A program made the position numbers and the translations under genes. Shown in pieces: positions 1-12,000 of a stretch of DNA of 64,000 bases. Source of the DNA: Takifugu bimaculatus (lineage: Eukaryota; Chordata; Actinopteri; Tetraodontiformes; Tetraodontidae); the NCBI GenBank assembly GCA_004026145.2, contig CP034996.1, positions 15,266,641-15,330,640 of the forward strand, read 5' to 3'. Position 1 is the first letter of the stretch; the number at the start of each line of letters is the position of its first letter. Below the pieces are notes generated by a model that was given only the letters and a program-made list of their open reading frames with translations, ran no database searches and was not told the DNA's origin.

Positions 1-1700
1 GCTGCCTTATATTGAAAGTAAAAAACACCTTCTGACTCTAACGATGGACAATGTTGATTTCACTGTGAGGAACCTACATACTTGTTAAGACACAAATATG
101 TAACTGACTTTTTGACACTTTGTACTTGTCATAGATTTTATTGGAGACAACTGCCCAAAACTCTTTCTTCCTGAAAGCTTTTAAGTAGCATATCAGACTG
201 AATCCCGCATGTCCAAATCTAATTTCAGAGACCAGAATGATGCTGACGTCACATAACCGCCTGTGTCCACTCTCAAATCATTAATGACAGCCTTCCTCTC
301 GGTGTTTCAGGTTATTCCGATCATTCTAAAGCAACAGCTCCCTCTGCTGTCCTAAGGTCTATTTCTGGGACCTTAGACTGATGTCATTCTCTCACAGACA
401 TTTTCCTCAATAAAACAATGGATGAGGGGGAAAATAAATGCCTTTACTAAAAATATGAACTGTTCCGTTTGAAAACAGTACTTTGGAACATCTCAAGAAC
501 GTGAATAATTCAAGTCCATGTGAACAGATGCGGTCTTCGATTAGGTGGCTTGTAAAACTGGCCCGCGCGTTCCCCCCGTCCCTTTCATTTGTTTAGCTCT
601 TTGAATTTAGAATCCTGAATGTGTCCCGATGCCACTAAAGTTCTCTGCGTGTCTTTCACCGTTTATGTGCACATGCCCTCCCCCCTCAAACATTTATGGC
701 TTCACTGAGTTCTAGCCAGCCTACACACACACATAGCACCAGTGTGTATGTAATCAGCGATGGGAGAATCTGGCTTTCTCCCGGCTTTTCTGTGTGTCTC
801 TATATGTGACTGTATTTGATATATTTTCTATTATATACTATAATTAATCCTACTGTACCTGTAGCATGGCTGCATTTTGGTTATACATTTTACCCTGTGC
901 ATGATGGAGTACGTATGTGTTGGATGTGTATGTTTGTGTGCATACTAAAGAAGCTGTTATTTTATTTCTATTTTTTTTTACCCAGTGCTGATTTATGAGC
1001 CTGTCTGGTTGCTGGTGTGTGTGTTTATGTGTGTGTGTGTGTGCGTGCGTGCCTACACTTGGTTTTCCTGAACACTGTGACAGCTCTGGCATGTACACTT
1101 TGGCTGAGTAGAAGAGATTAGAAATTATTGTCCTGTTTTTTTTTTTCTTTTGACTCTTTTTGCGAGTTTGACTCGGACACGGAGTGGAATGTTCGTGGTG
1201 GGGAAAAAAAAGCGGAACAAAAAACTTGTTGCTCTTTTCTCAATAACAAAATGTCTAATATTAAGTTTGAGGTTTTGTAATATTTGTATGTATGTGTGAA
1301 AGTTTTGTAAATGTGTGATCTTATGCACGTTTTTTGGCATATAAAATGCTTGTTTCTTTCTGGATTTGTTTTGCATGTAGATTGCTGTTTAGTTTCTTAT
1401 GTTCAAAGTTTTTCTTTTGGGACCGTGTACAATAATGTGTGACGTGGGCAGGAACTTGGACCTCATGCTACATTGATATTATATATGAATATAAAAACAT
1501 GTTTTCCCTATGGAGAAAGTTTTAAGTTATATATCGCCTGTACACTTTGGGCTGCCTTTTAGATCTAACTGTCCACTGTTTAAGATAACAATGATATTAA
1601 ATACAACATATTAATGATGAAGAATTATGCTGATGATATAATAAAGATTCTTAATAAATCTTATTACCTTTACAACACACCTGGGTTCGGCGCATAATTA
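1..1700 (+). other. Probable 3' UTR of an upstream plus-strand gene (no coding region seen)
   Basis: No open frame here resembles a protein. The stretch is AT-rich and ends with two plus-strand AATAAA signals at 1640-1645 and 1653-1658. This is what the tail of a long 3' UTR looks like. The septin on the minus strand ends just beyond, so the two transcripts would converge near 1.7 kb. The gene itself lies outside the window and cannot be named. Confidence 0.35.
1013..1052. repeat. TG microsatellite
   Basis: Short imperfect TG/TGCG repeat. Confidence 0.8.
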
Positions 1701-1727
1701 TGTTGTGATGTGGTTAAACGTCTTAAG

Positions 1728-1733
1728 TTTATT
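1728..1733 (-). terminator. Polyadenylation signal of the septin gene
   Basis: A minus-strand AATAAA lies about 370 bases past the septin stop codon and is the first good signal downstream of it. It implies an mRNA end near 1.71 kb. Confidence 0.5.
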
Positions 1734-2103
1734 TGTGGTTCATTTTTGTCATTAGAAGAATAGCAAAAGTACAAAAACGTTTGACTCATGAACTCACTAC
1801 TACAACTCGGTGGCCACTAGGTGGCAGTGTTACACCACTACAACAAAAAGTCCAGGATTATGTCTTTAAAAAATGGATGTGGGCAGCATATCCCAGTTCA
1901 TCTGTGATCTGCTGTTGTGTCTTGAAGGCTGAAGGCTGCTTCTCTGGGAAGAGCCTTAATCTTCTGGGCTTGTTCAGACAGGCCGTCCTGACTTGCTGCC
2001 CCATGACTTGTGTGCTCAGATGACCGTGATTCTGACAGTAGGGACTGATGGTTGTCTCCTGTCCATGTTTCTGAGTCCTTTGGTGGATTCAATAACCACC
2101 TCT

Positions 2104-4962
2104 TTAGCTATGCATCTGCCCCTGAATCCTTTCCAGCACCTCCTGCATCTTCCTCAACTACATATTGGAAAAAACAAAACTTCTAAAAAAAAAACTCTAC
2201 AAGAATGAAAAATAAGTGAGCCAGGTGATGAATAAACGCACCTCTTCATCTTTCTCACGGATCAGTCTTTCCCTCTCATTATCGCTGGAGACCAGCGGCA
2301 GAGGAAAATCCACCTCGCTGTCATCTTGATACTTCTCAAGCAAACTAGGAGGCATAATCACATCAGCGTATCAGCCCAACATTCAAACAGTGGAACGAGA
2401 GATTGTCGCACTTGACCCCCCCCTACCCGCGTTTCCTGTCCTGCACAACCATTTGTGTCATTTTGTGGATGCACCCGGCCCTGTAGTTTTCATAATGCGT
2501 CTCCTGTGTCACATCCTTCAGGTCCTGCATGTACGTCCTCACCAGCATGTTCCTCAGCAACAGGGAGTCAGAGTGAAGTGGATCCTCCGCTGACACATGT
2601 GACGTCAACAAGCATGCGTGAATTCCTGAACCGGGTGTGAATATACAGCCAGAAAGTAGCGATCTCTGCAACGTTACCTTCTACTACACCCCAGGGATAA
2701 GCACGCCCTCTGACCATTCGTCCTTTACTCTCCACATGCAAGTTGCTTCCGATGACTGCAAATGGGAAATTCTCCTGCAGAGAGCAGCAACATTTAACAG
2801 CCATTAGTGGGAAAAGAGACAAGTCAAGCGTGTTTAAAGAAGATCAACCTTCAGCATCCGGTCGTGCATCCTAATTTCTTCATTGTCTTCGGAGTCACAC
2901 TCGGGAAATTGATAGATTTTGATCCCAAACTTCTTGAGTTCCCCTTTAATCTACCGCACACAGACACATCAGGGCAATTATTTGACATCAAAGGCAAGAT
3001 GACAAAATGTGGCGGTCGCCCATATTTCTGACCATCTGACCAACCTTCTGCTTCTTTATGGACACCTCCGCAGGTGTCATGCAGTCAGCTTTGGCCAAGA
3101 CAGGAACTATATTGACTTTTCCATGCAGGGCCGTCATACACTCCACGTCCAGAGGTCGGAGGCTGCGACACATACAAACATGTGTGAACACTCGGACAGC
3201 CACCTGTCGTTACGGCAACAGAGGGGCTCAGATCTCAGCGTACCCGTGGCTGAACGGGGAGATGAAGTACAGGCAGCAGTGGACTCTGTTGTCTTGGATG
3301 TTCCTCCTGTTCAAGCCGCTCTCATCTCTGAAGTACTGCTCAAACTGCTGGTCGATGTAGTCCTCTATGCTTTGCCAGCTGATGGTCAGACATAGGATCT
3401 TTGTGAGTGCAACAAAACGGGAGAAGCGACTGTTTATCGGAATTATCTTGAGCCCCAGCTCTTGTGGCTGAACTGTAGCCATCAGCAGACATGGGACATA
3501 TGGATGGGCCCACCATTTTGTGTTGTTGATTGCGTCTCCAAACCCCGGCGTGTCTATGATGTTGAGCCTCAGTCGGATTCCTTTCTCCTCAATGCCGACT
3601 GTGTGTTTGATGATCTTGACCGTTTGGTTGATTCGGTCTGAATAAAAAAAGGTGAAAAAAATGAGCAGACCACATGTTTAAATGACATAAACATCTGATC
3701 TTCCCCTTTATTGAAATTGAACTTCTCACCTTGGGCACTGGGGACTTTCCTGTCTTTGTAGAGGTTTGTGAGGAATAAACTGTTGACTAATGTGGACTTG
3801 CCCAGGCCAGACTCCCCTATGAAGAGAAAGACAGGCAGAATGAATCGAGCTAAAGTGGTAAATTTTAGAATTTTTACTGCCACATTAATGCTTGTTTCAG
3901 AATGTGGAAGAGTCTCCTCATTAAACCATGCCCAGTTATTATAAAACAGATAAAATGGATGAATAAACAGAGACAAAGGAGACCTTACCTGCCACCATGA
4001 TGGTGAACATAAACCCTTTCTTCACCACCTTTCTGTTAACCTTGGTTCGGCAGGGTGGCAAAACCCACATATTCTTTGTCCTGGTCCTGCAGAAAAGTCA
4101 GATACCATTATAATGTTTAGTAAAGTGTTGCATTTTTAAATTCTTACAGTAAAATACAGGCAAAGCACTTGAACTCGCCTCTGCAGAATCATAGGGGTCA
4201 GCGCAACACCAGGGGCTTTGAGGACGTGAGGTGGGGCTGTACGACCTGCTCACAGATCCCTGAGAGGCCAGCTGCATCACCGGTTTTGGAGGCACTGTTG
4301 GGGAACTGGGAGGTTGGCTGGGGAAGCGCTTGGGCAGCGAGGGAGTCCTGGAAGGACTGGGAGATTTCCCATTTTCCGCTCTCATGGTTTTGTCTGTCAC
4401 TTGTTTTACAGGTGTGTCGGAGCCTGGGTTCTGCTGGTGCTCATCGAGCTGGGACGTTGGAGGCATATCCCTCATGGCATAAGGAAACTGCGTTTCCTCC
4501 TGGTCCTCAATGGTGAGACTGGACGCCTATAAAGAGACAGAGGTATACAGATCAAATGTCAAACTCAATTTCAGGTGACATGATCGGTTCATACCCATGC
4601 TAAAATAGCAAAACCACAAACAATAAAGCTACAGAATCATTCAGTGATATAAGGATTACACACTTATCTAGTGGTTATCAAACCGACCAATTGACAGCTA
4701 AGCGCTCACAGCGCTGCCAGTCAGGTAACACCCGGTCATGGAGGGAGTGTCAAAACACTCGGGGGATGTTTGGTCTCCGTCATAAGGGCTAAGACAGTCA
4801 TCAGTTTCTTTAAAACAGACTTGGTGTGCTGATTACTGTTGATCTGAGATCCCATTAAACCATTACGAAGCCCTCCCAACACAGATACACGCTAGCGTTA
4901 AAGGCTAGTTTTACCACGCCATAAAATTAGCATTGAAGACTACAATCAAGTCCTACCTCCAT
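2104..4962 (-). CDS. sept4: Septin of the SEPT2 group, septin 4-like; one apparent frameshift
   Basis: Septins are filament-forming GTPases that scaffold cortex, cilia and cytokinesis sites. Exons read from a two-codon first exon (ATG GAG at 4962-4957) to TAA at 2104-2106. The N-terminal part is Pro/Ser-rich and ends in RPQSPW..DPYDSAE, matching the septin 4 pattern before EYVGFATLPN. The G1 P-loop GESGLGKST (near 3820), G3 DTPGFGD (near 3550), G4 AKAD (near 3090), the septin element GRAYPWGVVE and a C-terminal coiled coil (ERLIREKDEELRKMQEVLERIQ) are all visible. One donor is GC-AG (AG|gcgagt after DSAE, near 4177). At 4041-4050 the exon carries one base too many after LPN, giving an in-frame stop; dropping one base restores the expected VNRKVVKKGF-like reading. 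The rest is intact, so I favour an indel in the sequence over a pseudogene. Septin 5 is the main alternative name. Confidence 0.88.
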
Positions 4963-5048
4963 CTGTGAGAGTCGCGGCTTTTATTCAGCAGAGAGAATAA
5001 GAAAAACACAGCTATATTTGATGAACCTAAGGGTGTTCAAGGATAAAC
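4885..5048 (-). repeat. Septin first exon and flanks, copy 1 of a direct duplication
   Basis: This segment holds the septin initiator exon (ATG GAG at 4962-4957, donor gtagga at 4956-4951) and its upstream flank. A clearly similar segment in the same orientation lies at 7108-7290. Shared landmarks, in plus-strand order, are the AAAGGCTAGT block, the ATTAGCATT block, CCTACCTCCATCTGTGAGA, the CAGCTTTTAT-like block, AATAAGAAAA and CTAAGGGTG. This copy is nearer the body of the gene. Confidence 0.8.
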
Positions 5049-5669
5049 CTCGGTGGAAGGGTTGCTGGCTTTATGGAATATGATTCAGGTTAGAGAATCC
5101 CGGTGCTGTGAAAGTAGAGAACCGACTTTAATTAATAGGATCCAGGTGGACTCGCAGTCAGAACGAGAGGACCTGATTGATTTTTAAGGTTTAAGTCACA
5201 ACTGTGAAGCTGGAACGTTTGTGTTGACATTAGTTGATACCAGTGTAGGCCAGTAGTAATACAAGGTGACATAGTAGGTTGTTTTATGATCAAAGACCAG
5301 TGGCCTTCATCCTTGGGTGCCCAGCGTCTCCCAGATCCTTTGATGGACATGTTCAGATTTGCCTCAGAGACTGACAAGCTTGCTTTTCCGATCAACCACC
5401 TGACAGAAGGAGCAAGGCTCTGAGGAACTGCAGACCAGAAACTGGCCTCAGCTGGTTCCTCTTTTGAGCACTTTGCAAGAGAGCTTCATAAAGCTTTCAG
5501 AATGGAGTCAGTGGAGGTCAGACTAGCAGATTTGTGGTGCTTTATGATGCCTTTCTGTACAGTTTAGAGGATTATTCATGGGATGAACTGATGTCTTGTG
5601 AATGTCCTACCACATTGGACAGATGAATAGAATCGGCAACCAGGATCGATCACTGCAGCCAGGCCAATT

Positions 5670-6195
5670 GACGTGAGAGGCCCATGTCTGGAGGTTTACC
5701 TGCCATCCAGGTATCCAACAAACATGGCAGCAGTTTTGGTGGATCGTCCTGGAAGAGTGCACCCAAGATTTTGGCAAGGCCTGCTGTTTTCAGCACGTCT
5801 TCTCACCAAGCCCCATCAGGTCTTCTGGTGGTCCCACATCTCAGTGGACTTTGTTACTAGTCTTCCTTCTTCTTGCAGCAACACCATCATCCCTGCTGTG
5901 GTGGACCATTTTAGTAAGATGGCCCACTTTCTACTTGTCCAGCCTCCCTTTGGCCAAAGGCAGTGCGCAGCCGGACTCCGGTCTATATCCTGCAGCCAGC
6001 TTGGGGCCATGGTCAGCCCGTCCCCTTCTTCCTACCCCCGGGATAATGGATCAGCTTATTCAGTCAGACATCTGCTCTGTTCACATTGAAGAGGGTATAT
6101 GGTGGACCTGGAGGGGTACAGGGCCGGAGGGGAGGTCCTGGATAACAGCTCATCACATTCTTTCTAATTGCAGACTTCAAGTGGCAAAATCCTGA
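5670..6195 (+). mobile_element. Decayed Ty3/gypsy (chromovirus-type) retrotransposon: integrase and chromodomain remnant
   Basis: Translation at 5833-5935 gives HISVDFVTSLP and VVDHFSKMAHF, the catalytic-core signature of Ty3/gypsy integrases of the Sushi-like chromovirus group in fish. A shifted frame near 6095-6170 reads as a chromodomain-like W.GTGPEGRSW..AHHIL segment. The frames are broken by shifts, and most of the integrase between the two parts is missing. Reverse transcriptase and gag are not seen, so the copy is dead. The downstream stretch to about 6790 may be the 3' part of the same element, but I could not define an LTR. Confidence 0.8.
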
Positions 6196-7080
6196 GCAGG
6201 CTTCACCCAGCGCCTCAGCCGGGGGCGATTCTAGGGGGGGATATCAGACAATGAGGCCCCAGAGTTACACCAGATTGTTTCTGCTTCGTGCCTGATTCCC
6301 CAGTGTGTGTTTTTTTTTTGGGGGGGGGGCTGACTTCCTGTTATTGATCCTACCTGTTCCTGATCAACAGGTCGCCCCTCAGCCCAGGCTGCCCACCCAG
6401 GCTCTGTCTGCTCCTTGCGTGGGTCCCGACCAACTGTCGCTTGCCCAATGGGTTTTTGCTCTGGGGCAATTCTTGTGGTGACCGACTGAGACTTTGGACT
6501 TTTTGCGGGTTTTCTTTCACTTCCTGCAACATTTCAGTCTTCATTCCTGGGAACAAGTCTTACTCAATTAGGTTTTCCTGCCCACTTCAGGTCCTTTGTT
6601 TTGTTTGGGTCCAGTTTCCAATCATGCCACACGTCACTGTTCGATCTTATTTCTGCGTGAGACCTTTGTTCATTACTGCAGCTGCAGCTCTTTGCACCCC
6701 AGTGGGTGGCGCCGTTTGACCTCAGCCTGGAGGGCTTCTGTCTGCACACAAGGCAAGGAGGGGACACTCCAGAGACAAATACTACTGTATTAAATCTATA
6801 ATTCTAATACTGGTATACATAACATAAAAAAGGTTCTATGGATGAAAAGATAAAATCACTTAGACTCAGAGTGGGTTTACAAGACACTAATTACTTCATT
6901 TTCACAGTGTCCCATTGACCCTGATCTAAAAGCAGATAAACATCAAGATCTGAGACAACACTGGTCTCACCAGGGTTCATCCGGCCCTCCTGTCACCTCG
7001 CATTACCCACAAAGCTTTGCAGCAGGCTTAGGCCAGCTTCTAATGCTGTGGTATTGGGGAGGATTTAAGAATTAACTCTA

Positions 7081-7115
7081 AACACACACACACACACGCA
7101 CGCACACACGCACAC
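7081..7115. repeat. CA microsatellite at the edge of the duplicated septin exon
   Basis: Imperfect CA/CGCA repeat that abuts copy 2 of the duplicated first exon and could mark a breakpoint. Confidence 0.8.
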
Positions 7116-7290
7116 TAGCATTAAAGGCTAGTCTCACCAAGCTATAAACATTAGCATTAAAGACTACAATTGCATCCTACCTCCATCTGTGAGAAAGTTG
7201 CAGCTTTTATCCCCCAGCAGAGACAATAAGAAAAGAAATAAAAATGCAGACATATTTAATTAAACTAAGGGTGAATAAAACTAAAACAAC
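7108..7290 (-). repeat. Septin first exon and flanks, copy 2 (possible alternative first exon)
   Basis: This is the upstream copy of the segment at 4885-5048. It keeps an intact ATG GAG followed by the donor gtagga (ATG at 7186, donor at 7180-7175), so it could serve as an alternative first exon and promoter giving the same protein start. The copies have diverged by scattered substitutions and small indels and are separated by about 2.2 kb containing a gypsy-type remnant. Confidence 0.75.
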
Positions 7291-8040
7291 ATTCAAGGTT
7301 TGTGTTATGTGATGCAAGGCAATATAAATCAATTTAAGCCATAAAGACTAAAGACTGAATCGCAGACAGCAAAATTGTCAATTCACAAACTTACACTTAA
7401 ATAACAGACCTCATCATTGAATATGTTTGATGAAAATTGATAAATACCTAACTTGGGGACTTGTATTAACTGTCAGGCTATGGTTACCACAAAAAAAAAA
7501 ACAAAAAAAAAAACGGGACACTTGCCCAAATGTTGTGCCAAAACGCATCATCATGAACAAGATGATGCAGGTAAAATGTTTAATATTCTATACATTGAAG
7601 AAGACATTTTTTATTTAAATAACACAGGACATCAAAGTAGATAATCAAAAGACATCAAAAGATAATATAGATAGTTTATAAGAGAAATGGAAACAATCTA
7701 GAATCCGAATGATATAAATACATTTTTCCCATTTCCTATCATTTATTTATTTATTACAGCTGATTCTGGAATAACGGCTCGGTTGGCAACCGTATCAAAC
7801 TGAAGATCAGTTGCTTTACTCTTGGACTTAAATTCGCTGTGAAAACAGTGTGTTAACGTTGTATCTAAACGAGGGTATCCTTCGTTACTGACTTTCGTTA
7901 CTGACTTACCTTTTTTATTGTAGCGGAATCTGACCGGAGAGGACATGTGCTCCATGCTGTGCAGCGCGGGTGATAGTCGGCCTTCAAAAGATCAAATAAA
8001 ACACAATTCTTGCTAGAAAATGTGGTGAGACACCTGCTCT
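7291..8040. other. Intergenic, AT-rich, with one orphan exon candidate
   Basis: No recognisable gene. On the minus strand an ATG at 7955 opens a short reading (MEHMSSPVRFRYNKK) that runs into a good donor (AAAAAAG|gtaagt at about 7910). It could be a first coding exon, but its phase (1) does not fit the phase-0 septin exons downstream. Confidence 0.3.
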
Positions 8041-8165
8041 GCGTGTGGGTGTGTGGGTGCGTAAGTGCTTGCACTGTGAAGAACTACGCTGAGCGGGTGT
8101 GTGTGTGGGTGTGTGGGTGTGTGTGTGGGTGTGCGTGTGGGTGTGTGGGTGTGTGTGTGTGGGGG
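8041..8165. repeat. GT/GGGT microsatellite
   Basis: Imperfect tandem GTGTGGGT units, with pure GT and GGGGGG interruptions. Open frames on the opposite strand here (Thr/His/Pro repeats) come from the repeat and are not genes. Confidence 0.9.
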
Positions 8166-8930
8166 GGTGATGTGACCTAAAGAACAAAGCAAGACAATAA
8201 CACTCTCCAATATTATGTCCCAGGTGAATTACTGCTGTTATTAACAGTAATACTGTTATTGCTGCTGCTTTTGTTACCTGTAACTTTAATTACTCAACGC
8301 TAACGAGGCAACTAACGGCCACCGTAGTTTACGAAGCGTTAGCTCTGTGCCGTTCAGGTAAGGTAAGACATACAACTAGACGCTTAATTGTTTATTGAAA
8401 TTGTATAAACCTGGAAATTAAACGTGCATAAAGGAAGTGTAGGCATTCTTTATGGATTTCACAAGGATATATTGTATGTTGCATAGCTATAACGTTTTTA
8501 TGCCCCCTCCATGCTAATGCTAAGCCTTAGCAGGACTAATTATTACTGAAGTAATTGACCATTTTAAAATGAAATAACTAATACTGAAGTAGGATTTTTT
8601 AAAGGTATGTTTAAATACTAAGTAAATGTATCTCAGCTGACACAACATTTTCTGTACTTGCTCCCATGATGGTTGATATGGGCACTTCTCTTTGGATGTG
8701 GTTTCTATTAAAATGTAATATAAAAAGTGCAGCGTGTTTCACAACTTTTTGACATACTTCAACTTTTTGCATCACTTGCCATTATAGGGTAGATGCTGCC
8801 CTGTATAGTCCTGTGTGAAACAAATGAGGTCGTGCAGGTTAAGGACTTAAGCACAGGGTACTTTTAAAGATGGATGACACAGGAGCTCAAACTAGCCATT
8901 GTCCCCTGGAGGAGGTTTCAGTGTGCTGTC
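8166..8930. other. Intergenic spacer, nothing recognised
   Basis: AT-rich sequence with no coding frame or RNA gene that I can see. It lies between the end of limk1 and the microsatellite. Confidence 0.5.
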
Positions 8931-8934
8931 CATC

Positions 8935-8940
8935 TTTATT
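8935..8940 (-). terminator. Polyadenylation signal of limk1
   Basis: Minus-strand AATAAA about 150 bases beyond the limk1 stop codon; it is the nearest good signal. Confidence 0.5.
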
Positions 8941-9086
8941 TTAGTCATAAATTCAGTTGTGGTCCAGTTTTCGTCGATACAGTAGAAACAATGGCTCAGT
9001 GAGCAGTAAGTGAGGAAATAAAAGGCACACGTCTGGGTTATTTGTTTTCATCCACCCAAAACTGGGTTGGGTGGATGTGCTTGCAT

Positions 9087-12000
9087 TCAGAGCAATGAGC
9101 TGTCCTCAGTGCTTCTGTCCCACAGTGCACTGCATGTCCTGAGCCCATTGGACGGGCGGTGCAAAATCTGAGCGATGTCTTCTTGAGGTTGGTGTGATTG
9201 TTTTTTGTTTTGTTTAGGTTCAGTCTTGTCTGACCTGCAACAAGTTGGATTTTTGTCCAGGGGATTGTTATCAGACCTCATCACATGGCTGTCTTGGGGA
9301 TGTTGCTGTCCTAAATGGGATTCTGCTGTGTGATATTGATCCTGGATTTGACTGAGACGTTGAGGACCCTTGTCATCCGGGCTCCGTCTCTGTGGATGGG
9401 CTTGTTCCTGGGACCCAAGGGGTTCTTCCTGGTTGTGATTGTGGTCTTGGTGATTCCCCCAGAAGTTTTTACGAAGCTGCTCGAGCTCAGAGAGCAGAGA
9501 CAGGCCGATGTCCAAGTGCATTAATAGGTTGTCAAGCCACTCCTGCAGCTTTGAAAAGGGAGGTCTGAAAGGATCAAGAGAACAAGAGTGTTCAATGGAC
9601 ATTGACGTTGTTTAACCGCAGGTCACCAAAGCTTCACAGTACATGCAACTGTTCACTCACACACTCACTTAGGGCGGTTTAGAGCAGTCCATTCAATCTA
9701 ATATATATGTTTTTGGACTCTGAGAGGAAACTGGAAAACATGGGGGCGACATGCAACCTCCTCTTAGGAAGACTGAAGCTAGAATTAAACCAGAAACCTT
9801 CTTCTCCTGAGGGCATGGCTGGTTTTACTCTGGTTTTACTCTTTTCTGGGGCTGTTTTTTGCACAAACAATACAACAAATACCGTCCTACCGATTCTCAG
9901 CGTCCATGTCACAGCAGAGGACAGCCAATGGTAGGAATGAAGAGGGGCAGTCTGGGGTGTGGTACTGCTGCAGGAAACCGGCTACATTGAGGCTAAAATC
10001 ATTTGCACGTGGAAGGTAGTCGGGGTCGGCGCTAACCCGTCCAATTATCTTAAAAAAGAGAGAGGGATGTGATGAGACGGTCAGAAGATTAACCTGTAGC
10101 CATCAGTGGAGGAACATCCTGCCTGACCACTGGCTCTTACCTCACATATCATGATTCCAAAGGAAAATATGTCCACCTTTTCGTCATAACTTTTCCCTGC
10201 AAGGCAGAGGAAGTGTGAGTCTTAGTTTTAGTGTTCTGCAATAACATTTGTTGGTTGTGTTTAGTGTCCATCCTTGTTCTAGATGTTTAGACGCTTGCCA
10301 TTTATCATCTCGGGCGCCATCCAGTAGGGGTTTCCTACGACCGTGTAACGCTTCCTGCGGTCAGGTTTGCGGAGTTCTGACAGTGTTCCTTTCACCGGGC
10401 GTTCGAGAGAAGATGCTTTGCCCTTATTCTTCTCCTCCATCACCAGCCTGGCCAGCCCGAAATCTGCCACCACCACGGATTGGTTCTAACCAAAGCATGC
10501 CAAAAGAGTTTCTTCTTTTTGAGGATTTGGTCGATGCGTGATGTTTAGATATACTTCTATTGCAGCCATTTGCATTATTACTATTTTTGTTTGTCCGATT
10601 GTTATAATGAATGGGATAAAAGAACCGTTTTACCTCTCTGACCAGACAGTTGTGTGAGTTCAGATCTCGGTGGATAACGTTCATGGAGTGCAGATAGGCC
10701 TTACATAGAGAGTTTATATGAATTCAAGACAGTTGGTGCCTACATTTGAAATATGTGCTTTATTTTGCATTAATGCCAGCGACTCACCATTCCAGCTGCA
10801 ATGTCTTTGGCATAACCCACCCTTATTTTCCAGGGAAAGTCCTTATCCTGCAAGATTTGGAGGCAATATGAACAAACACATTACTGCGTCTAGCATTATT
10901 CCCAAAAGAGGTCTCTGAGAAACTTAGCCTACCATTTTCACAATTTTGTCTCTGAGAGTCCCTCCCTGGATGTATTCCGACACAAAGTTTATTCTTTTGT
11001 CTTTATAAAACAGCCCGATGAACTTCAAAACATTGGGATGGTCCAGACAGCGCATCACCTTCACCTGCAGAGATTAACAGCACCTGTGTTAATTCCTCAG
11101 CAAATAATATGTAAGTGCAAGTGTTTCCTTTGCTGTAAAGCCTTAAAGAGTCCCGCTGAAAACACAAACCTCCTTTAAGAACGTCTTCTGCGTCTCCTCA
11201 TCAAACCTTATCAACTCCTTCATCACCATCACCTCCCCTGTCTCCTGATGTGTTACCTGGAGCAGGTCAGTGACAATGAAGGTTAAAATTCATCCACAAT
11301 ATTTAAAGGCAACAAATGTTGTACCTTGACAGCCTGTCCAAAGAAGCCCTTTCCCAGAACCTCTCCGTGTATGAGGTCCGAAGGCCTGAAGATGCGGTGA
11401 GCGCGTTCCCCAGAGTCTGCGCGAAGCGATTCGGATCGAACCATGTCTCTCTTCTGAGATATCAGCGAGAGCGCACCGGGGGACAGGGGACAATTGTCGA
11501 TGCTGCAGCTGCGCCTGACAAAGACAACGGAGTCAGCAGAAGGTGGCTGTGGATGGTTCTGTAAAGAAAGCACAGTCCGCACGTACATAATATGTCTGGA
11601 CCGCACTCCCACTGCTTCCTCTGCGCTGCGTAGGCAAGGGGCTGATCCTGATTGGTTCGCTCTCCTGCCCGGGATTTGGTTCTTCTTCCAGACTGGGGAG
11701 TTTGTGGGTTGAACCAAGCTTCTCCGGGCCATCGGTGGAACTGCTGTCGTCGAGGGGATGGTCTGAGCCAGGGAGGTCGTCGGAAGACTGCGGGTTGTGC
11801 TCGATGGTCAGTTGAAGTGGTTTGGTTGTGTCCTGGATCACAAAGTTTATCTGGAGGAAAAGATGTGGCGCTATAGTCGTTCTTGCAGAGCTACCGTTAG
11901 CGTATGAGTCCTATCATATGAATCCTACCTCGTCTTGTGTAATGTTCCTGACAGGAATACCGTTAACCTCCAGTATCCGGTCCCCAGCATGCATGGATAG

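Noticed and set aside
5670..6195. A domesticated integrase or chromodomain gene
   Set aside because: Frames are broken and much of the integrase is missing, so it is a dead fragment.
8013..8210. His/Thr/Pro-rich open frames
   Set aside because: Translation of a GT/GGGT microsatellite.
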